From assembly GCA_900539775.1 (NCBI GenBank), contig UQDL01000005.1, positions 62,001 to 126,000 on the forward strand: 64,000 nucleotides of DNA, in the 5' to 3' direction. The number at the start of each line of letters is the position of its first letter. Positions within the stretch are counted from its first letter, which is position 1. Origin of the DNA: an uncultured Anaerotruncus sp. (GTDB lineage: Bacteria; Bacillota; Clostridia; Oscillospirales; Acutalibacteraceae). The notes under the pieces were generated by a model, which saw only the letters and a program-made list of their open reading frames with translations, made no database searches and had not been told where the DNA came from. Position numbers and translations under genes: made by a program. Below, in pieces: positions 7,982-17,532 of this stretch.

Positions 7982-8746
7982 TTGGAAAAAGAAAAAGAAA
8001 GAGAAATCGAAATTGATCTCGGCAAAATTTTTCACATGATGAAAAAAAGAGTTATATATATAATTCTTGCCACCTTAATCACAGGAGTGCTTTCCGGCTG
8101 CATAACGGAGTTTTTAATTCAGCCTAAATATTCCGCATCCTGCACAATGTATGTTTACAGTAACACAGACAGAGTAAGCAGTTCTGCATCAATCGGCCAG
8201 AGCGAGCTTTCGGCATCTCAGCAGCTTGTAAACACATACATAGAAGTGCTTAAAAGCAACTATGTGCTTGAGGATGTTATCAGCACACTCAACCTTGATA
8301 TGACCACAAAGCAGCTCAGAAGCATGCTTTCATTTTCACAGATTAACGAAACGGAAATCTTTAAAGTTACCGTTACGAGCACAAATGCCGCTCAATCCGC
8401 AGATATTGCAAATGCAATTGCAAAAACAGCGCCGGATGCAATAGTTAAAAAGATTAAGGCGGGCGGCGTAAGCGTGCTCGACTACGCAAAGGTTCCTTCT
8501 GCCCCGTCTTCACCTAATCTTAAGAAAAACATCTTAATCGGTGCAATTGCAGGCTTTGCGGTTTCATTCATCGGCTTCTTTGTTTATGAGCTGTTTGACA
8601 CCACAATCACAACCGAAAGGGATCTTGAGCGTGCATTCGACATTCCCGTTATCGGCAGCATACCAAGGCTTGTGCCATCTGCCTCAAAAGCAGGTGACGG
8701 CAGCACAAACGGCGCCTTGGATTCCAAGAAAGGAGGCAAAGAATAA
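7982..8746 (+). CDS. Wzz/YveK/CapA-type chain-length regulator and kinase adaptor
   Basis: This 254-residue protein has two membrane helices (about residues 23-45 and 176-198) with an extracellular loop between them. It starts with a charged cytoplasmic tail and ends with a short cytoplasmic segment. This is the Gram-positive Wzz/CapA layout, where the protein activates a separate BY-kinase and sets polymer length. The PSAPSSPN sequence before the second helix is the usual proline-rich motif. The start is TTG, fixed by GGAGG at 7968-7972. The stop codon overlaps the ATG of the kinase gene by one base, showing translational coupling with its partner. Confidence 0.9.
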   Translation: MEKEKEREIEIDLGKIFHMMKKRVIYIILATLITGVLSGCITEFLIQPKYSASCTMYVYSNTDRVSSSASIGQSELSASQQLVNTYIEVLKSNYVLEDVISTLNLDMTTKQLRSMLSFSQINETEIFKVTVTSTNAAQSADIANAIAKTAPDAIVKKIKAGGVSVLDYAKVPSAPSSPNLKKNILIGAIAGFAVSFIGFFVYELFDTTITTERDLERAFDIPVIGSIPRLVPSASKAGDGSTNGALDSKKGGKE

Positions 8747-9504
8747 TGGCACTTTTTGAAAAGAAAAGAAAAAACACTCCGGCCTCAAAGGCTTTTTCAA
8801 GAGAAGACACTAAAAAAATACTTGCCCCCGATTCTCCGTTCGTTATCAAGGAAGCATATTCTTCTATCAGAACAAACTTGCTCTTTATGCAAAAAGGCGA
8901 AAAATGCCCTATTTTCGTTGTTACAAGCCCAACAGCCAACAACGGAAAAACAATTAACAGCATTAACCTTGCCGTTTCCTTTGCACAAATGGGAAAAAGA
9001 ACTCTGCTGATAGACAGCGATATGAGAAACCCCACAATTCACAGAATGTTTTCCATTCCCGTTAAGAACGGGCTTTCTGAAATTCTTGCGGGACTTACGG
9101 ACAATATCACCGTTTCAAAAACGGAAATTGAAAATCTTTCCGTGCTTACCGGCGGCAAAATTCCGCCGAATCCTGCCGAGCTTCTTGCATCATCAAGAAT
9201 GGATAAACTGCTGGAATTCGTTAAAGAGCATTACGACTGCGTGTTTATTGACACGCCTCCCGTTAACCTTGTTACGGATGCCACTGTTTTTGCTCAAAAA
9301 ACAACGGGTTACATTATGATAGTTAAATCAAATGCAAACGATTCGGCAGATGTTAAAACAGCCGTTTCAAATCTTGATAATATCGGCGGCAACATTTTGG
9401 GCTTTATTCTCAATGATGTTACATCGGATAAGAACAGATATTATTCATATTACAGAAAATACGGCTACAAGTATAAATATTCTTATGGATACGGAGAAAA
9501 ATAA
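8746..9504 (+). CDS. CpsD/CapB-type capsular tyrosine kinase
   Basis: This 252-residue BY-kinase pairs with the preceding adaptor. It shows SPFVIKEAYSSIRTNLLF, where the conserved RTN governs oligomer contacts. The Walker A loop SPTANNGKT is at 61-69, Walker A' LLIDSDMR has aspartates at 90 and 92, and Walker B FIDTPPV is near residue 167. The C-terminal Tyr cluster is rich (YYSYYRKYGYKYKYSYGYG), the usual autophosphorylation tail. The P-loop has NN where GEG or GDG is more common, an unusual but glycine-lysine-preserving variant. AGGAGG at 8731-8736 is the ribosome binding site. A second, damaged copy lies at 824-1516. Its role is to control polymer assembly through phosphorylation cycles. 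Confidence 0.92.
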   Translation: MALFEKKRKNTPASKAFSREDTKKILAPDSPFVIKEAYSSIRTNLLFMQKGEKCPIFVVTSPTANNGKTINSINLAVSFAQMGKRTLLIDSDMRNPTIHRMFSIPVKNGLSEILAGLTDNITVSKTEIENLSVLTGGKIPPNPAELLASSRMDKLLEFVKEHYDCVFIDTPPVNLVTDATVFAQKTTGYIMIVKSNANDSADVKTAVSNLDNIGGNILGFILNDVTSDKNRYYSYYRKYGYKYKYSYGYGEK

Positions 9505-9539
9505 CTCCGTTTCGGAATTCAAATAAGGTTGCGTTCATA

Positions 9540-11018
9540 ATGAAAAAAAGAAAAGCCATTCAGCTTACAATTGAATTCTTTGTTGATTTGTTTTCTTTGG
9601 TTATTGCCACGGGAATAAGTTATGCGATTTCGCTTTGGATAGATAAAATTCCCACATTAGACAGAGAGGAAACGCTCACCTATTTTGTGCTGATGTTTGT
9701 TGCATACTGCCTCATATTTTTTGGCTTTTCAAACTCGCTTGATCTTACAAAAAGAGACAGATTGATGGAAACAGTTTCCGTTATCAGAAACAGCCTTCTG
9801 ATTTTCATGACCTTTGCCGTGCTTTTGATGCTTGCGAAAAACAAGCTTATAACAAGCCGATACCTGTTTGTGCTTTCGCTTGCATTTTTTATAGGTTTTT
9901 CTCTGTTAAACAGATATATTTCAAAGCATGTTATGTTGTTTCATTCCGCAAATTCAAAATTTGTGAATCTTGCGGGAGTTATAACAATTTACGACCGTGC
10001 GGAGGAATACACCTCCAAGCTTGATGAGGACTGGCTTCGCAGAATAAAGGGAATCGTCCTTATTGACGCTCATAAAAAAAGCGGCAGCTATTATTGCAAG
10101 GTTGGCTCGGAAAATGCGGCAAAAGAGAAAAGAGTTTCGAACATAAATGGCATCCCCGTTGTTGCAAATCTAACGGGAGTTCTTGATTGGGTTCGCAGCG
10201 AATCGCTTGATGAAGTTTTCATAAATGTGCCTTATAAATACGAAAAATCCGTTGACCGCATAGCCGAGGAAATAGAGAGCATGGGTGTTACCGTGCACAT
10301 AAACCTGCCCTCTCTTGAGCATTATATAGACAACAGCGAATTTGACAATGTTGAGCTTACGGTTGCAGGCGGATACCCAACGGCAACATTAACCGCAGCA
10401 CCGCCGCTTTCGTTTTCTGCCGGAATTATGAAAAGATCTTTTGATATTTTCGGCGGCCTTGTAGGCAGCATTATTTCACTGCCTATAATTCTTATAACGG
10501 CTGTTCCGCTTTTGATTGAATCCCCGGGTCCGCTGATATTCAAACAGCAGCGAGTGGGCAAAAACGGGCGTATTTTTAACATTTACAAGCTTCGCTCAAT
10601 GTATACGGACGCAGAAAAGCGCAAGGCGGAGCTTATGGCAAACAATAAAATGAGCGGCTTTATGTTTAAGATGGATAATGATCCGAGAATCACAAAGGTT
10701 GGCAAATTCATCAGAAAAACAAGCATAGACGAGTTGCCCCAGTTTTGGAATGTGCTCAAGGGCGATATGAGCCTTGTGGGCACAAGGCCACCCACGATAG
10801 ATGAATTTGATAAATACGAAAGCCACCATAAACGCCGCCTTTCCATGCGCCCCGGAATAACCGGAATGTGGCAGGTGAGCGGCAGATCAGATATCCAAAA
10901 CTTTGAAGATGTTGTTCGGCTTGACTGCGAATACATAGATAATTGGTCGCCGGCGCTTGATCTTAAAATATTATTTAAAACGGTTTGGGTTGTGCTGAAA
11001 GGAAGCGGGGCTGAATAA
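9540..11018 (+). CDS. Polyprenyl glycosylphosphotransferase (EPS priming enzyme)
   Basis: This 492-residue protein moves a sugar-1-phosphate from a UDP-sugar to undecaprenyl phosphate, the first step of the repeat unit. The N-terminal half carries about five membrane helices and a CoA-binding-like soluble domain (about 140-260). The C-terminal third is the Bac_transf catalytic domain. That domain has a membrane re-entrant helix after KRSFDIFGG and the motifs QQRVGKNGRIFNIYKLRSM, KTSIDELPQFWNVLKGDMS and GTRPP, with RPGITGMWQVSGRS near the end. All family motifs are present. The sugar (Gal, Glc or a modified HexNAc) cannot be told from sequence. It follows the kinase in the standard operon order. 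Confidence 0.93.
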   Translation: MKKRKAIQLTIEFFVDLFSLVIATGISYAISLWIDKIPTLDREETLTYFVLMFVAYCLIFFGFSNSLDLTKRDRLMETVSVIRNSLLIFMTFAVLLMLAKNKLITSRYLFVLSLAFFIGFSLLNRYISKHVMLFHSANSKFVNLAGVITIYDRAEEYTSKLDEDWLRRIKGIVLIDAHKKSGSYYCKVGSENAAKEKRVSNINGIPVVANLTGVLDWVRSESLDEVFINVPYKYEKSVDRIAEEIESMGVTVHINLPSLEHYIDNSEFDNVELTVAGGYPTATLTAAPPLSFSAGIMKRSFDIFGGLVGSIISLPIILITAVPLLIESPGPLIFKQQRVGKNGRIFNIYKLRSMYTDAEKRKAELMANNKMSGFMFKMDNDPRITKVGKFIRKTSIDELPQFWNVLKGDMSLVGTRPPTIDEFDKYESHHKRRLSMRPGITGMWQVSGRSDIQNFEDVVRLDCEYIDNWSPALDLKILFKTVWVVLKGSGAE

Positions 11019-11050
11019 ACACCCCGTTTTCTTTCATTTAGGTGAATATA

Positions 11051-12166
11051 ATGAAAATTGCCATGATAGGACACAAAAGAATACCTTCCCGTGAGGGCGG
11101 AGTCGAGATAGTTGTTGAGCAGCTTTCAAAAAGGCTTGTTCGGCTCGGCTGCGATGTTACTGCATATAATCGCAGCGGCAGCCATGTTTCCGGAAGCGAA
11201 TTTTCACACGAAGCGCAAAACGAATTGTGCGGAATAAAAATTAAAACGGTTAAAACTCCTCAAAGCAAGGCACTGAACGCTTTTGTTTACAGCTTTTTCG
11301 CAACGGTAAAAGCACTTTTCGGAAAATATGATGTTATTCACTATCACGCAGAGGGCCCTGCCGCAATGTGCTTTATTCCGAAGCTGTTTGGAATTCGCAC
11401 CGTGGTAACGATTCACGGGCTGGATTGGCAACGCTCAAAGTGGGGCGGCTTTGCCACAAAATATCTTAAATTCGGCGAAAAGGTTGCCGCAAAGCATGCA
11501 GATAAAATCATAGTTTTATCCCATGCCGTTCAGGAATATTTCAGAAACACCTATGGCAGAGAAACCGTTTATATACCAAACGGAATTGAGCCTCCTGAGC
11601 CCGAGGGTTCTGCCGTTATTGAAGAAAAATACGGAATTGAAAAAAACAAATATATCCTTTACCTCGGCAGAATTGTGCCGGAAAAAGGAATTCACTATTT
11701 AATGGATGCTTACGCAGATATAAAGTGCGATATGCCGCTTGTTATTGCCGGCGGATCAAGCCACTCACAGGAATATTTTAATTCTTTAAAGGCAAAGGCA
11801 AATGGAAAAAATATTATTTTCACTGATTTTGTTGAGGGCAAAGTGCTGAAATCGCTTTATTCAAATGCATATATCTATGTGCTGCCAAGCGATTTGGAGG
11901 GTATGCCCATCAGCTTGCTTGAGGCAATGAGCTATTCAAATTGCTGCCTCACATCCGACATTCCGGAATGCACCGAAGTTTGCGGCAAAAATGCCGTTTA
12001 TTTTAATAAGAGCAATGTTCAAAGCCTTAAAGAAAAGCTTGAAGAACTGATAAACAATCCACAAGAGGTGCAAAAATATAAAAACGGTGCCTGCGACTAC
12101 ATACTTTCAAAATATAATTGGAACAGTGTGGCACAAAAAACGCTTGAGCTTTACAAGGGTGAATAA
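11051..12166 (+). CDS. Glycosyltransferase family 4 with DUF1972-type N-terminus
   Basis: This 371-residue GT-B enzyme starts MKIAMIGHKRIPSREGGVE, the signature of the DUF1972/rhamnosyltransferase-like group. The C-terminal donor domain has LYLGRIVPEKG and the E-x7-E type motif EGMPISLLE near residue 280. It should add the second or a later sugar to the lipid-linked repeat unit on the inner membrane face. A GTG at 11042 is in frame but overlaps the AGGTG ribosome binding site; the ATG at 11051 is preferred. The stop codon touches the ATG of the next transferase, so the two are probably translated together. Sugar specificity is unknown. Confidence 0.88.
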   Translation: MKIAMIGHKRIPSREGGVEIVVEQLSKRLVRLGCDVTAYNRSGSHVSGSEFSHEAQNELCGIKIKTVKTPQSKALNAFVYSFFATVKALFGKYDVIHYHAEGPAAMCFIPKLFGIRTVVTIHGLDWQRSKWGGFATKYLKFGEKVAAKHADKIIVLSHAVQEYFRNTYGRETVYIPNGIEPPEPEGSAVIEEKYGIEKNKYILYLGRIVPEKGIHYLMDAYADIKCDMPLVIAGGSSHSQEYFNSLKAKANGKNIIFTDFVEGKVLKSLYSNAYIYVLPSDLEGMPISLLEAMSYSNCCLTSDIPECTEVCGKNAVYFNKSNVQSLKEKLEELINNPQEVQKYKNGACDYILSKYNWNSVAQKTLELYKGE

Positions 12167-13300
12167 ATGAAAATTCTTATCATAAGAACATTTCCGGGAT
12201 ATATGAATGTTAAAAACAACACCTACAACATTCAGGAAATCGGGCTTGCAAAGGCACTTATCAGAAAAGGCCACATTTGCGACATAGTTTTTTGGACCGA
12301 TAATGCCCCGGAAACAATAACATATAAATTTGACAGCGATAAAGAGCTTAAAATATTCTACCTAAACGGCAAAAATATTTTAAACAATGCCATATACAAA
12401 AATATTGATGAACTTATATCGCAATACGACATTATTCAGCCGGCTGAGCACAATCAAATCTACTCTGCCTTTTTGGCGAAAAAATACCCCCAAAAAACAA
12501 TTATCTACCACGGTCCTTATTATTGCGACTTTAACAAGAGATATAATCTGCTTTGCCGTTTTACGGATCTTTTTACGCTTCCGATTTACAAAAAGCACAA
12601 CACACCTTTCATTGTGAAAAGCCGCCTTGCAAAGGAGTTTCTTAAATCGAAAGGAATCAATCCCGCACGCATTTCGGTTTGCGGAGTAGGAATAGACACC
12701 GATGCATTTTTGAAATCCGATTTTTCGGAAATTCCGCAAGAAATCGAAAAAATTTCAAGCATAAAATGCGATATCAAATTGCTTTATATAGGCAAAATCG
12801 AGCCTAGGCGCAACTGCCTTTTTTTAGCAGATGTTTTAAAAAAGCTGCGCAAAAAAGGCATAAATGCCGTTTTGGTTGCAGTGGGCAACGGAAAAGAAGA
12901 TTATTGCCAAAACTTTGAAAACCATATAGAAGAGCTTGAACTTGAAGATTATGTTTATAGAATAAAAGCGGCAGAGCAAAAATACCTTTCCTATATTTAC
13001 AGAAACACGGATGTTTTTCTGCTTCCCACCGCTTATGAGATTTTCGGCATGGTTTTGCTTGAGGCAATGTATTTCGGCAAGCCGGTTATAACAACGCAAA
13101 ACGGCGGCTCAGATATGCTTATTGAAAACGGCAAAACAGGCATTGTTGAAAACGAATTAAATGCAAAAAAATGGGCAGAGGATATCATCCTTGCCACAAA
13201 AAACAAGAAACTCGGCAACAATGCCGCAGAATACATAAAAAATAATTCCACATGGGAACTTCTTGCCGATAAATTTATTGAGGCATACAAAAACATATAA
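12167..13300 (+). CDS. Glycosyltransferase family 4
   Basis: This 377-residue retaining GT-B transferase carries the donor-site motif EIFGMVLLEAMYFGKP with the E-x7-E pair, and LYIGKIEPRRN at the start of the second Rossmann domain. The N-terminal acceptor domain (residues 1-180) is Lys/Asn/Ile-rich and has no assignable specificity. Its ATG directly follows the previous stop, and no ribosome binding site other than GGGTG inside the preceding gene is visible, which fits coupling. It belongs to repeat-unit assembly; donor and linkage are unknown. Confidence 0.88.
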   Translation: MKILIIRTFPGYMNVKNNTYNIQEIGLAKALIRKGHICDIVFWTDNAPETITYKFDSDKELKIFYLNGKNILNNAIYKNIDELISQYDIIQPAEHNQIYSAFLAKKYPQKTIIYHGPYYCDFNKRYNLLCRFTDLFTLPIYKKHNTPFIVKSRLAKEFLKSKGINPARISVCGVGIDTDAFLKSDFSEIPQEIEKISSIKCDIKLLYIGKIEPRRNCLFLADVLKKLRKKGINAVLVAVGNGKEDYCQNFENHIEELELEDYVYRIKAAEQKYLSYIYRNTDVFLLPTAYEIFGMVLLEAMYFGKPVITTQNGGSDMLIENGKTGIVENELNAKKWAEDIILATKNKKLGNNAAEYIKNNSTWELLADKFIEAYKNI

Positions 13301-13360
13301 CAGTGCCGCATGCCGGTGGCACTGCGTAGGGTTTTCGGCAATCGCCGGAAAGGTGAAAAA

Positions 13361-14374
13361 ATGAACGAAAGCAAAAGAATTATTTGGATAGACAATGTTA
13401 AAGTTATTGCAATGATACTTGTGGCACTTTGCCATTTTTCGCAAAGCATGGCAGAGGCATCCATAGTAGCCAAAAGTGCCGGATTAGTTTTTTTTAATGA
13501 ATTTTGCTATCTTTTTCATATTCAGCTTTTCTTTATTTGCAGCGGATTTCTTTTTCAAAAATACACAAGCTATAATTCTCCGAAGGATTATGCAACGAAC
13601 ATTTTAAAAAAGCTGCTCGCCTTTGGTATTCCGTACCTTTTCTTTGTTTCCGTAAGCCATGTATTTAAAACAATATTCTCATCATATGTAAACAATCAAG
13701 CTGGTAATCTTTTAAAAGAACTTTTTGTTTTGCCCATGCCGCCGTTTTGGTTTTTATATGTTTTATTTCTCATATTTTTAATCACACCAACTGTTAAAAC
13801 AAAAAAACAAGGTTGCATTTTGCTTGGCATTGCGGCAGCGGCTTGCATTGCAATCGGCTTTCTGAATGAGCAATTTAAAATTGTTTATGCCGTTGAACAC
13901 ACGCTTACATATTGGATTTGGTTTGTTTTCGGAATTTTCATTGCAAAAGTAAATCTGCAAAAATTAAGTTCACCTTATTCATTGATTTTGTTTGCAATTT
14001 CGTTTATTGCAGAATTCTTTAATTTTAAATATTTAAACGGAAGCAATTTTGCCGTTAACTTGCTGATAAGCGTTTTCGCCTGCGTTGGAATAATCGGCTT
14101 TATAAGCGCAATTTACAAAAAAAACAAGCAAACCCCTGTTATGGGATTTTTTGCAAAATACACAATGCCGATTTTCCTTATGCACACCATTTTTGCAGCA
14201 GGAATAAGAAGTGTGCTTTTCAAATTGGGAATAACAAATTCAATCATTCACATTCTATTCGGTTTAATTATAACATTCATCGGCCCCGTAATCGCTGCGG
14301 TTATTATGGAAAAAACTCACCTTGATTTTCTTCTTTATCCGCTTAAATATATCAAAATTCCAAAAAAGAAGTAA
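13361..14374 (+). CDS. Acyltransferase 3 (AT3) family membrane protein, first copy
   Basis: This 337-residue protein has about ten membrane helices. It begins with the AT3 pattern: IIWIDNVKVIAMILVALCHF, in which the His is the conserved catalytic position. Such proteins O-acylate (often acetylate or succinylate) sugars as the polymer is built or exported. The frame extends up to 13310, but AAAGGTG ahead of the ATG at 13361 marks the likely start. It sits between two glycosyltransferases in the EPS operon, so the acceptor is probably a sugar of this polymer. A second AT3 gene lies at 22893, suggesting at least two acyl positions, or one polymer and one precursor target. Confidence 0.88.
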   Translation: MNESKRIIWIDNVKVIAMILVALCHFSQSMAEASIVAKSAGLVFFNEFCYLFHIQLFFICSGFLFQKYTSYNSPKDYATNILKKLLAFGIPYLFFVSVSHVFKTIFSSYVNNQAGNLLKELFVLPMPPFWFLYVLFLIFLITPTVKTKKQGCILLGIAAAACIAIGFLNEQFKIVYAVEHTLTYWIWFVFGIFIAKVNLQKLSSPYSLILFAISFIAEFFNFKYLNGSNFAVNLLISVFACVGIIGFISAIYKKNKQTPVMGFFAKYTMPIFLMHTIFAAGIRSVLFKLGITNSIIHILFGLIITFIGPVIAAVIMEKTHLDFLLYPLKYIKIPKKK

Positions 14375-14379
14375 GCAAT

Positions 14380-15588
14380 ATGAAAATTCTTATGGTAAAT
14401 AAATTTCTCAGCCCCGTAGGCGGAGCGGAAACATATATGATAACGCTTGGAAAAGCACTTGAAAAGCTTGGAAACAAAGTGCAGTTTTTCGGCATGGACA
14501 GCGAAGACCGCCAAGTGGGAAACAATGCGGAAATTTACACCGATAATATTGACTTCAGACATGCATCGGCACTTAAAAAGCTTGAATATTCACTGAAATC
14601 AATTTATTCAAAAGAGGCAAAGCGCAAAATAGGCGCAGTGCTTGATGATTTTAAGCCCGATGTTGTTCATTTAAACAACATAAACTTTCAGCTTACCCCG
14701 GCAATTATATACGAGATAAAAAAACGAGGCATACCGATAGTGCAAACCCTGCATGATGTGCAGCTTGCATGCCCGTGCCACCGTTTTTATATTGAGCACG
14801 AGCAAAAAATATGCATGCTTTGCGAAAACGGCAATTATTTAAACTGCATAAAGCACAAATGCGTGCACAATTCATTTGCTAAAAGCATTCCCGCCGCAAT
14901 AGAATCTTATTATTATCATTCAAAAGGCACATATCGCCTTATTGACAAATTCATTTGCCCGAGCCGCTTTATGGCAGACACGGCACTAAAGGCGGGAATA
15001 GACAAAAACAAAACAATTGTGCTTCACAATTTTTCAGACAAAAAAGCCGCAAGCACTGCCGATTACTCCGGCAAGCCTTATGTTCTTTACTTCGGCAGGC
15101 TCAGTGTTGAAAAAGGCATAGGCACTTTAGTTCAGGCTGCAAAAGAGCTAAGTGACATTTTGTTTGTTTTTGCGGGCACAGGCCCGCTTGAGGATTTATG
15201 CAAAGGTATGCCAAACATTAAATATGTTGGATTTAAAAGCGGCAAGGAGCTTTCTGATTTAATTCAAAACGCCCGATTTTCGATTTGCCCGAGCGAGTGC
15301 CACGAAAATTGCCCAATGACGGTTGCCGAATCAATTTCACTTGGCACTCCCGTTATAGGCTCAGACTTAGGAGGCATACCGGAGCTTATTGAAAACGGCA
15401 AAACCGGTTTAGTGTTTAAGGCAGGTAATAAAAATTCGCTTAAAGCGGCAATCAAACAGCTTTATTCAAACGATCAGCTTTTGAGCTGTATGGTTGAAAG
15501 CTGCCGCAGCGAGAGTTTTAACAATATAGAAAAATACACGGAAAGGCTTTTGGAAATTTATTCCGAATTGGCAGCAAAAAATGGTTAA
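14380..15588 (+). CDS. Glycosyltransferase family 4 with Cys-rich insertion
   Basis: This 402-residue GT-B enzyme starts MKILMVNKFLSPVGGAETYM, the GGAE being typical of GT4 enzymes. A Cys-rich insertion at about 130-170 holds CPCHRF, CMLC and CIKHKC. It recurs in a subgroup of EPS GT4 enzymes and could bind a metal, although that role is not established. Further motifs are LYFGRLSVEKGI and the E-x7-E region ECHENCPMTVAESISLGTPV. The 3' end overlaps the next gene by 8 bases. The gene follows the AT3 gene by 5 bases with only a weak ribosome binding site. It should add one sugar of the repeat unit. Confidence 0.88.
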   Translation: MKILMVNKFLSPVGGAETYMITLGKALEKLGNKVQFFGMDSEDRQVGNNAEIYTDNIDFRHASALKKLEYSLKSIYSKEAKRKIGAVLDDFKPDVVHLNNINFQLTPAIIYEIKKRGIPIVQTLHDVQLACPCHRFYIEHEQKICMLCENGNYLNCIKHKCVHNSFAKSIPAAIESYYYHSKGTYRLIDKFICPSRFMADTALKAGIDKNKTIVLHNFSDKKAASTADYSGKPYVLYFGRLSVEKGIGTLVQAAKELSDILFVFAGTGPLEDLCKGMPNIKYVGFKSGKELSDLIQNARFSICPSECHENCPMTVAESISLGTPVIGSDLGGIPELIENGKTGLVFKAGNKNSLKAAIKQLYSNDQLLSCMVESCRSESFNNIEKYTERLLEIYSELAAKNG

Positions 15589-16276
15589 GCTTGTTTCATT
15601 TATAATCAGCAAAATTAAGCACCGTGAATACAAGGTGGATGAAAATATAACTTCTGCCGACCTTTGCGGAATTTTATCAGAGCGCTTTGCAATGCTTATC
15701 AGAGGCGCTTTTAGAAAAATAGGATTTAAAAAAGCCGGCAAAATAATGTTTATCGGAAAAAGAGTATCCTTTAAATCAAAAGGACATATCAAATGCGGCA
15801 GCGGAATAACAATAAACGACGATTGCAGCATAAACGCACTTTGCCGCGGCGGAGTTGAAATAGGCAACAACTTTTCTCTCGGCAGAGGCAGCATTATTGA
15901 ATGCACCGGAGTTATTCGAGAACTTGGTGAATCGCTTAAAATAGGAAATGATGTTGGCATTTCACCGGGTGCGTTTATTTCCGTAAGGGGCAAGGTTTCC
16001 ATCGGAGATTCAACAATTTTCGGCCCGGGAGTTAAGATTTTTTCCGAAAATCATATTTTTGAAAGCACCGAAACACCAATATATCTTCAAGGTGCAAGCC
16101 GAAAGGGCATTTCAATAGGAGAAGATTGCTGGATAGGTGCAAATGCCGTTATACTTGACGGCGTTACAATCGGAAAAGGCTGCGTTATTGCCGCCGGCGC
16201 CGTTGTTAATTGCGATATTCCGGATTATTCGATTGCAGGCGGTGTGCCGGCAAAAATCATTAAAAGCAGAAAATAA
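15581..16276 (+). CDS. Hexapeptide-repeat (left-handed beta-helix) acetyltransferase
   Basis: This 231-residue protein consists mainly of hexapeptide repeats, with I/V-G-x4 steps from about residue 60 to 220. These include IGEDCWIGANAVILDGVTIG and the closing AAGAVVNCDIPDYSIAGGVPAKII. This is the acyl-CoA-dependent acetyltransferase fold, as in WcaF, MaaA and NodL-like enzymes. The active-site loop FSENHIFE carries the His expected for catalysis. The likely job is acetylation of an EPS sugar in the cytoplasm. It overlaps the preceding glycosyltransferase by 8 bases, so translation is coupled. The acceptor is unknown. Confidence 0.85.
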   Translation: MVKLVSFIISKIKHREYKVDENITSADLCGILSERFAMLIRGAFRKIGFKKAGKIMFIGKRVSFKSKGHIKCGSGITINDDCSINALCRGGVEIGNNFSLGRGSIIECTGVIRELGESLKIGNDVGISPGAFISVRGKVSIGDSTIFGPGVKIFSENHIFESTETPIYLQGASRKGISIGEDCWIGANAVILDGVTIGKGCVIAAGAVVNCDIPDYSIAGGVPAKIIKSRK

Positions 16277-16318
16277 GCAGCATTGCTGCAAAAATACAGA
16301 AAAGCAGAGTTGATAAAA

Positions 16319-17488
16319 ATGGCAAAAAAATTAAACGGCACGGTTATAGTTACATATCGCTGCAATGCACGCTGCAAAATGTGCAACAGATACAAGGCTC
16401 CGTCAAAGCCCGACGAAGAAATCAGCGTTGACACAATAAAAAAACTGCCGCAAATGTATTTTACAAACATAACGGGCGGCGAGCCGTTCATCAGAAGTGA
16501 TTTAAAGGACATAGTGCGGGAGCTTTACAAAAAAAGCGACAGAATCGTTATTTCCACAAACGGCTTTTTTACAGACAGAATTATTGATTTGTGCAAGGAA
16601 TTTCCAAATGTGGGCATAAGAATATCCATTGAGGGACTTGAAGAAACAAACAACGCAATCAGAGGGCTTGATGACGGTTTCAACAGAGGTTATACAACAC
16701 TTAAAAAGCTTGTTGAAATGAACCACCCCGATGTTGGCTTCGGAATGACGGTGCAGGATGCAAATGCAAAAGATCTTGTGCCGCTTTATGAGCTTTCAAA
16801 CGAAATGAACATGGAATTTGCCACGGCATCGCTGCACAATTCATTTTATTTTGTTGAAGCTAAAAACATTATCAAAGACAGGCCTATGGTTGCCGAAAAT
16901 TTTGAAAAGCTTATAAACGAGCTGCTCAAGAGCAACAGCCCGAAAAAATGGTTTAGAGCATATTTTAATCACGGGCTTATAAATTACATATATGGCCAAG
17001 AACGCCTGCTGCCATGCGATATGGCTTTTGACACTTTCTTTATTGACCCCTACGGCGATGTTATGCCATGCAACGGCACCAAAGAAAAAGAATTTATGGG
17101 CAATCTTAACGAGCAAAGCTGGGATGAGCTTTGGAATAGCAAGCAGGCAGACAAGGTGCGTGCGAAAGTGCGCTGCTGCAACAGAAATTGCTGGATGATC
17201 GGCTCCGTTTCCCCTGCCATGCACAAATATATTTGGAAACCTGCCACTTGGGTTATCAAGCACAAGTTTTTAAGATTTTTTAAAGACAAAAAATACAGCA
17301 TGTATGAGCTGCCGGCAGTTCGTGATTACAGAGACGGAAAAGTTACCAAACAAGAGCTTGATGCACTTTCCACCTGCGATATGAATGCTGTTATAAATGA
17401 CGGCTTATCGCAGCAATCACGCGATCAACTGAAAAATAAAACAGGCGAAGAAATAGTTGATGAAGATATCAGGCGCCAAATGCAATAA
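16319..17488 (+). CDS. Radical SAM/SPASM enzyme inside the EPS operon
   Basis: This 389-residue protein has the radical SAM cluster motif as CNARCKMC near residues 15-22 (CX3CX2C), followed by NITGGEPFIR, VISTNGFF and ISIEGLEE along the TIM barrel. The C-terminus has SPASM-type cysteines: LLPCDMA, DVMPCNG, and CCNRNCWM near residue 285. These could hold one or two more Fe-S clusters. Known SPASM enzymes modify peptides or act on other substrates such as sulfatases and aminoglycosides. Here all neighbours make polysaccharide and no peptide precursor gene is seen. A sugar, lipid carrier or attached amino acid is therefore a possible substrate, by inference only. The ATG at 16319 starts just ahead of the conserved domain; a TTG at 16283 is also possible. 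Confidence 0.85.
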   Translation: MAKKLNGTVIVTYRCNARCKMCNRYKAPSKPDEEISVDTIKKLPQMYFTNITGGEPFIRSDLKDIVRELYKKSDRIVISTNGFFTDRIIDLCKEFPNVGIRISIEGLEETNNAIRGLDDGFNRGYTTLKKLVEMNHPDVGFGMTVQDANAKDLVPLYELSNEMNMEFATASLHNSFYFVEAKNIIKDRPMVAENFEKLINELLKSNSPKKWFRAYFNHGLINYIYGQERLLPCDMAFDTFFIDPYGDVMPCNGTKEKEFMGNLNEQSWDELWNSKQADKVRAKVRCCNRNCWMIGSVSPAMHKYIWKPATWVIKHKFLRFFKDKKYSMYELPAVRDYRDGKVTKQELDALSTCDMNAVINDGLSQQSRDQLKNKTGEEIVDEDIRRQMQ

Positions 17489-17532
17489 GCGCAAAAAAAT
17501 ATCTGCACATCTGTTTTCGGAGAACATTTTTT

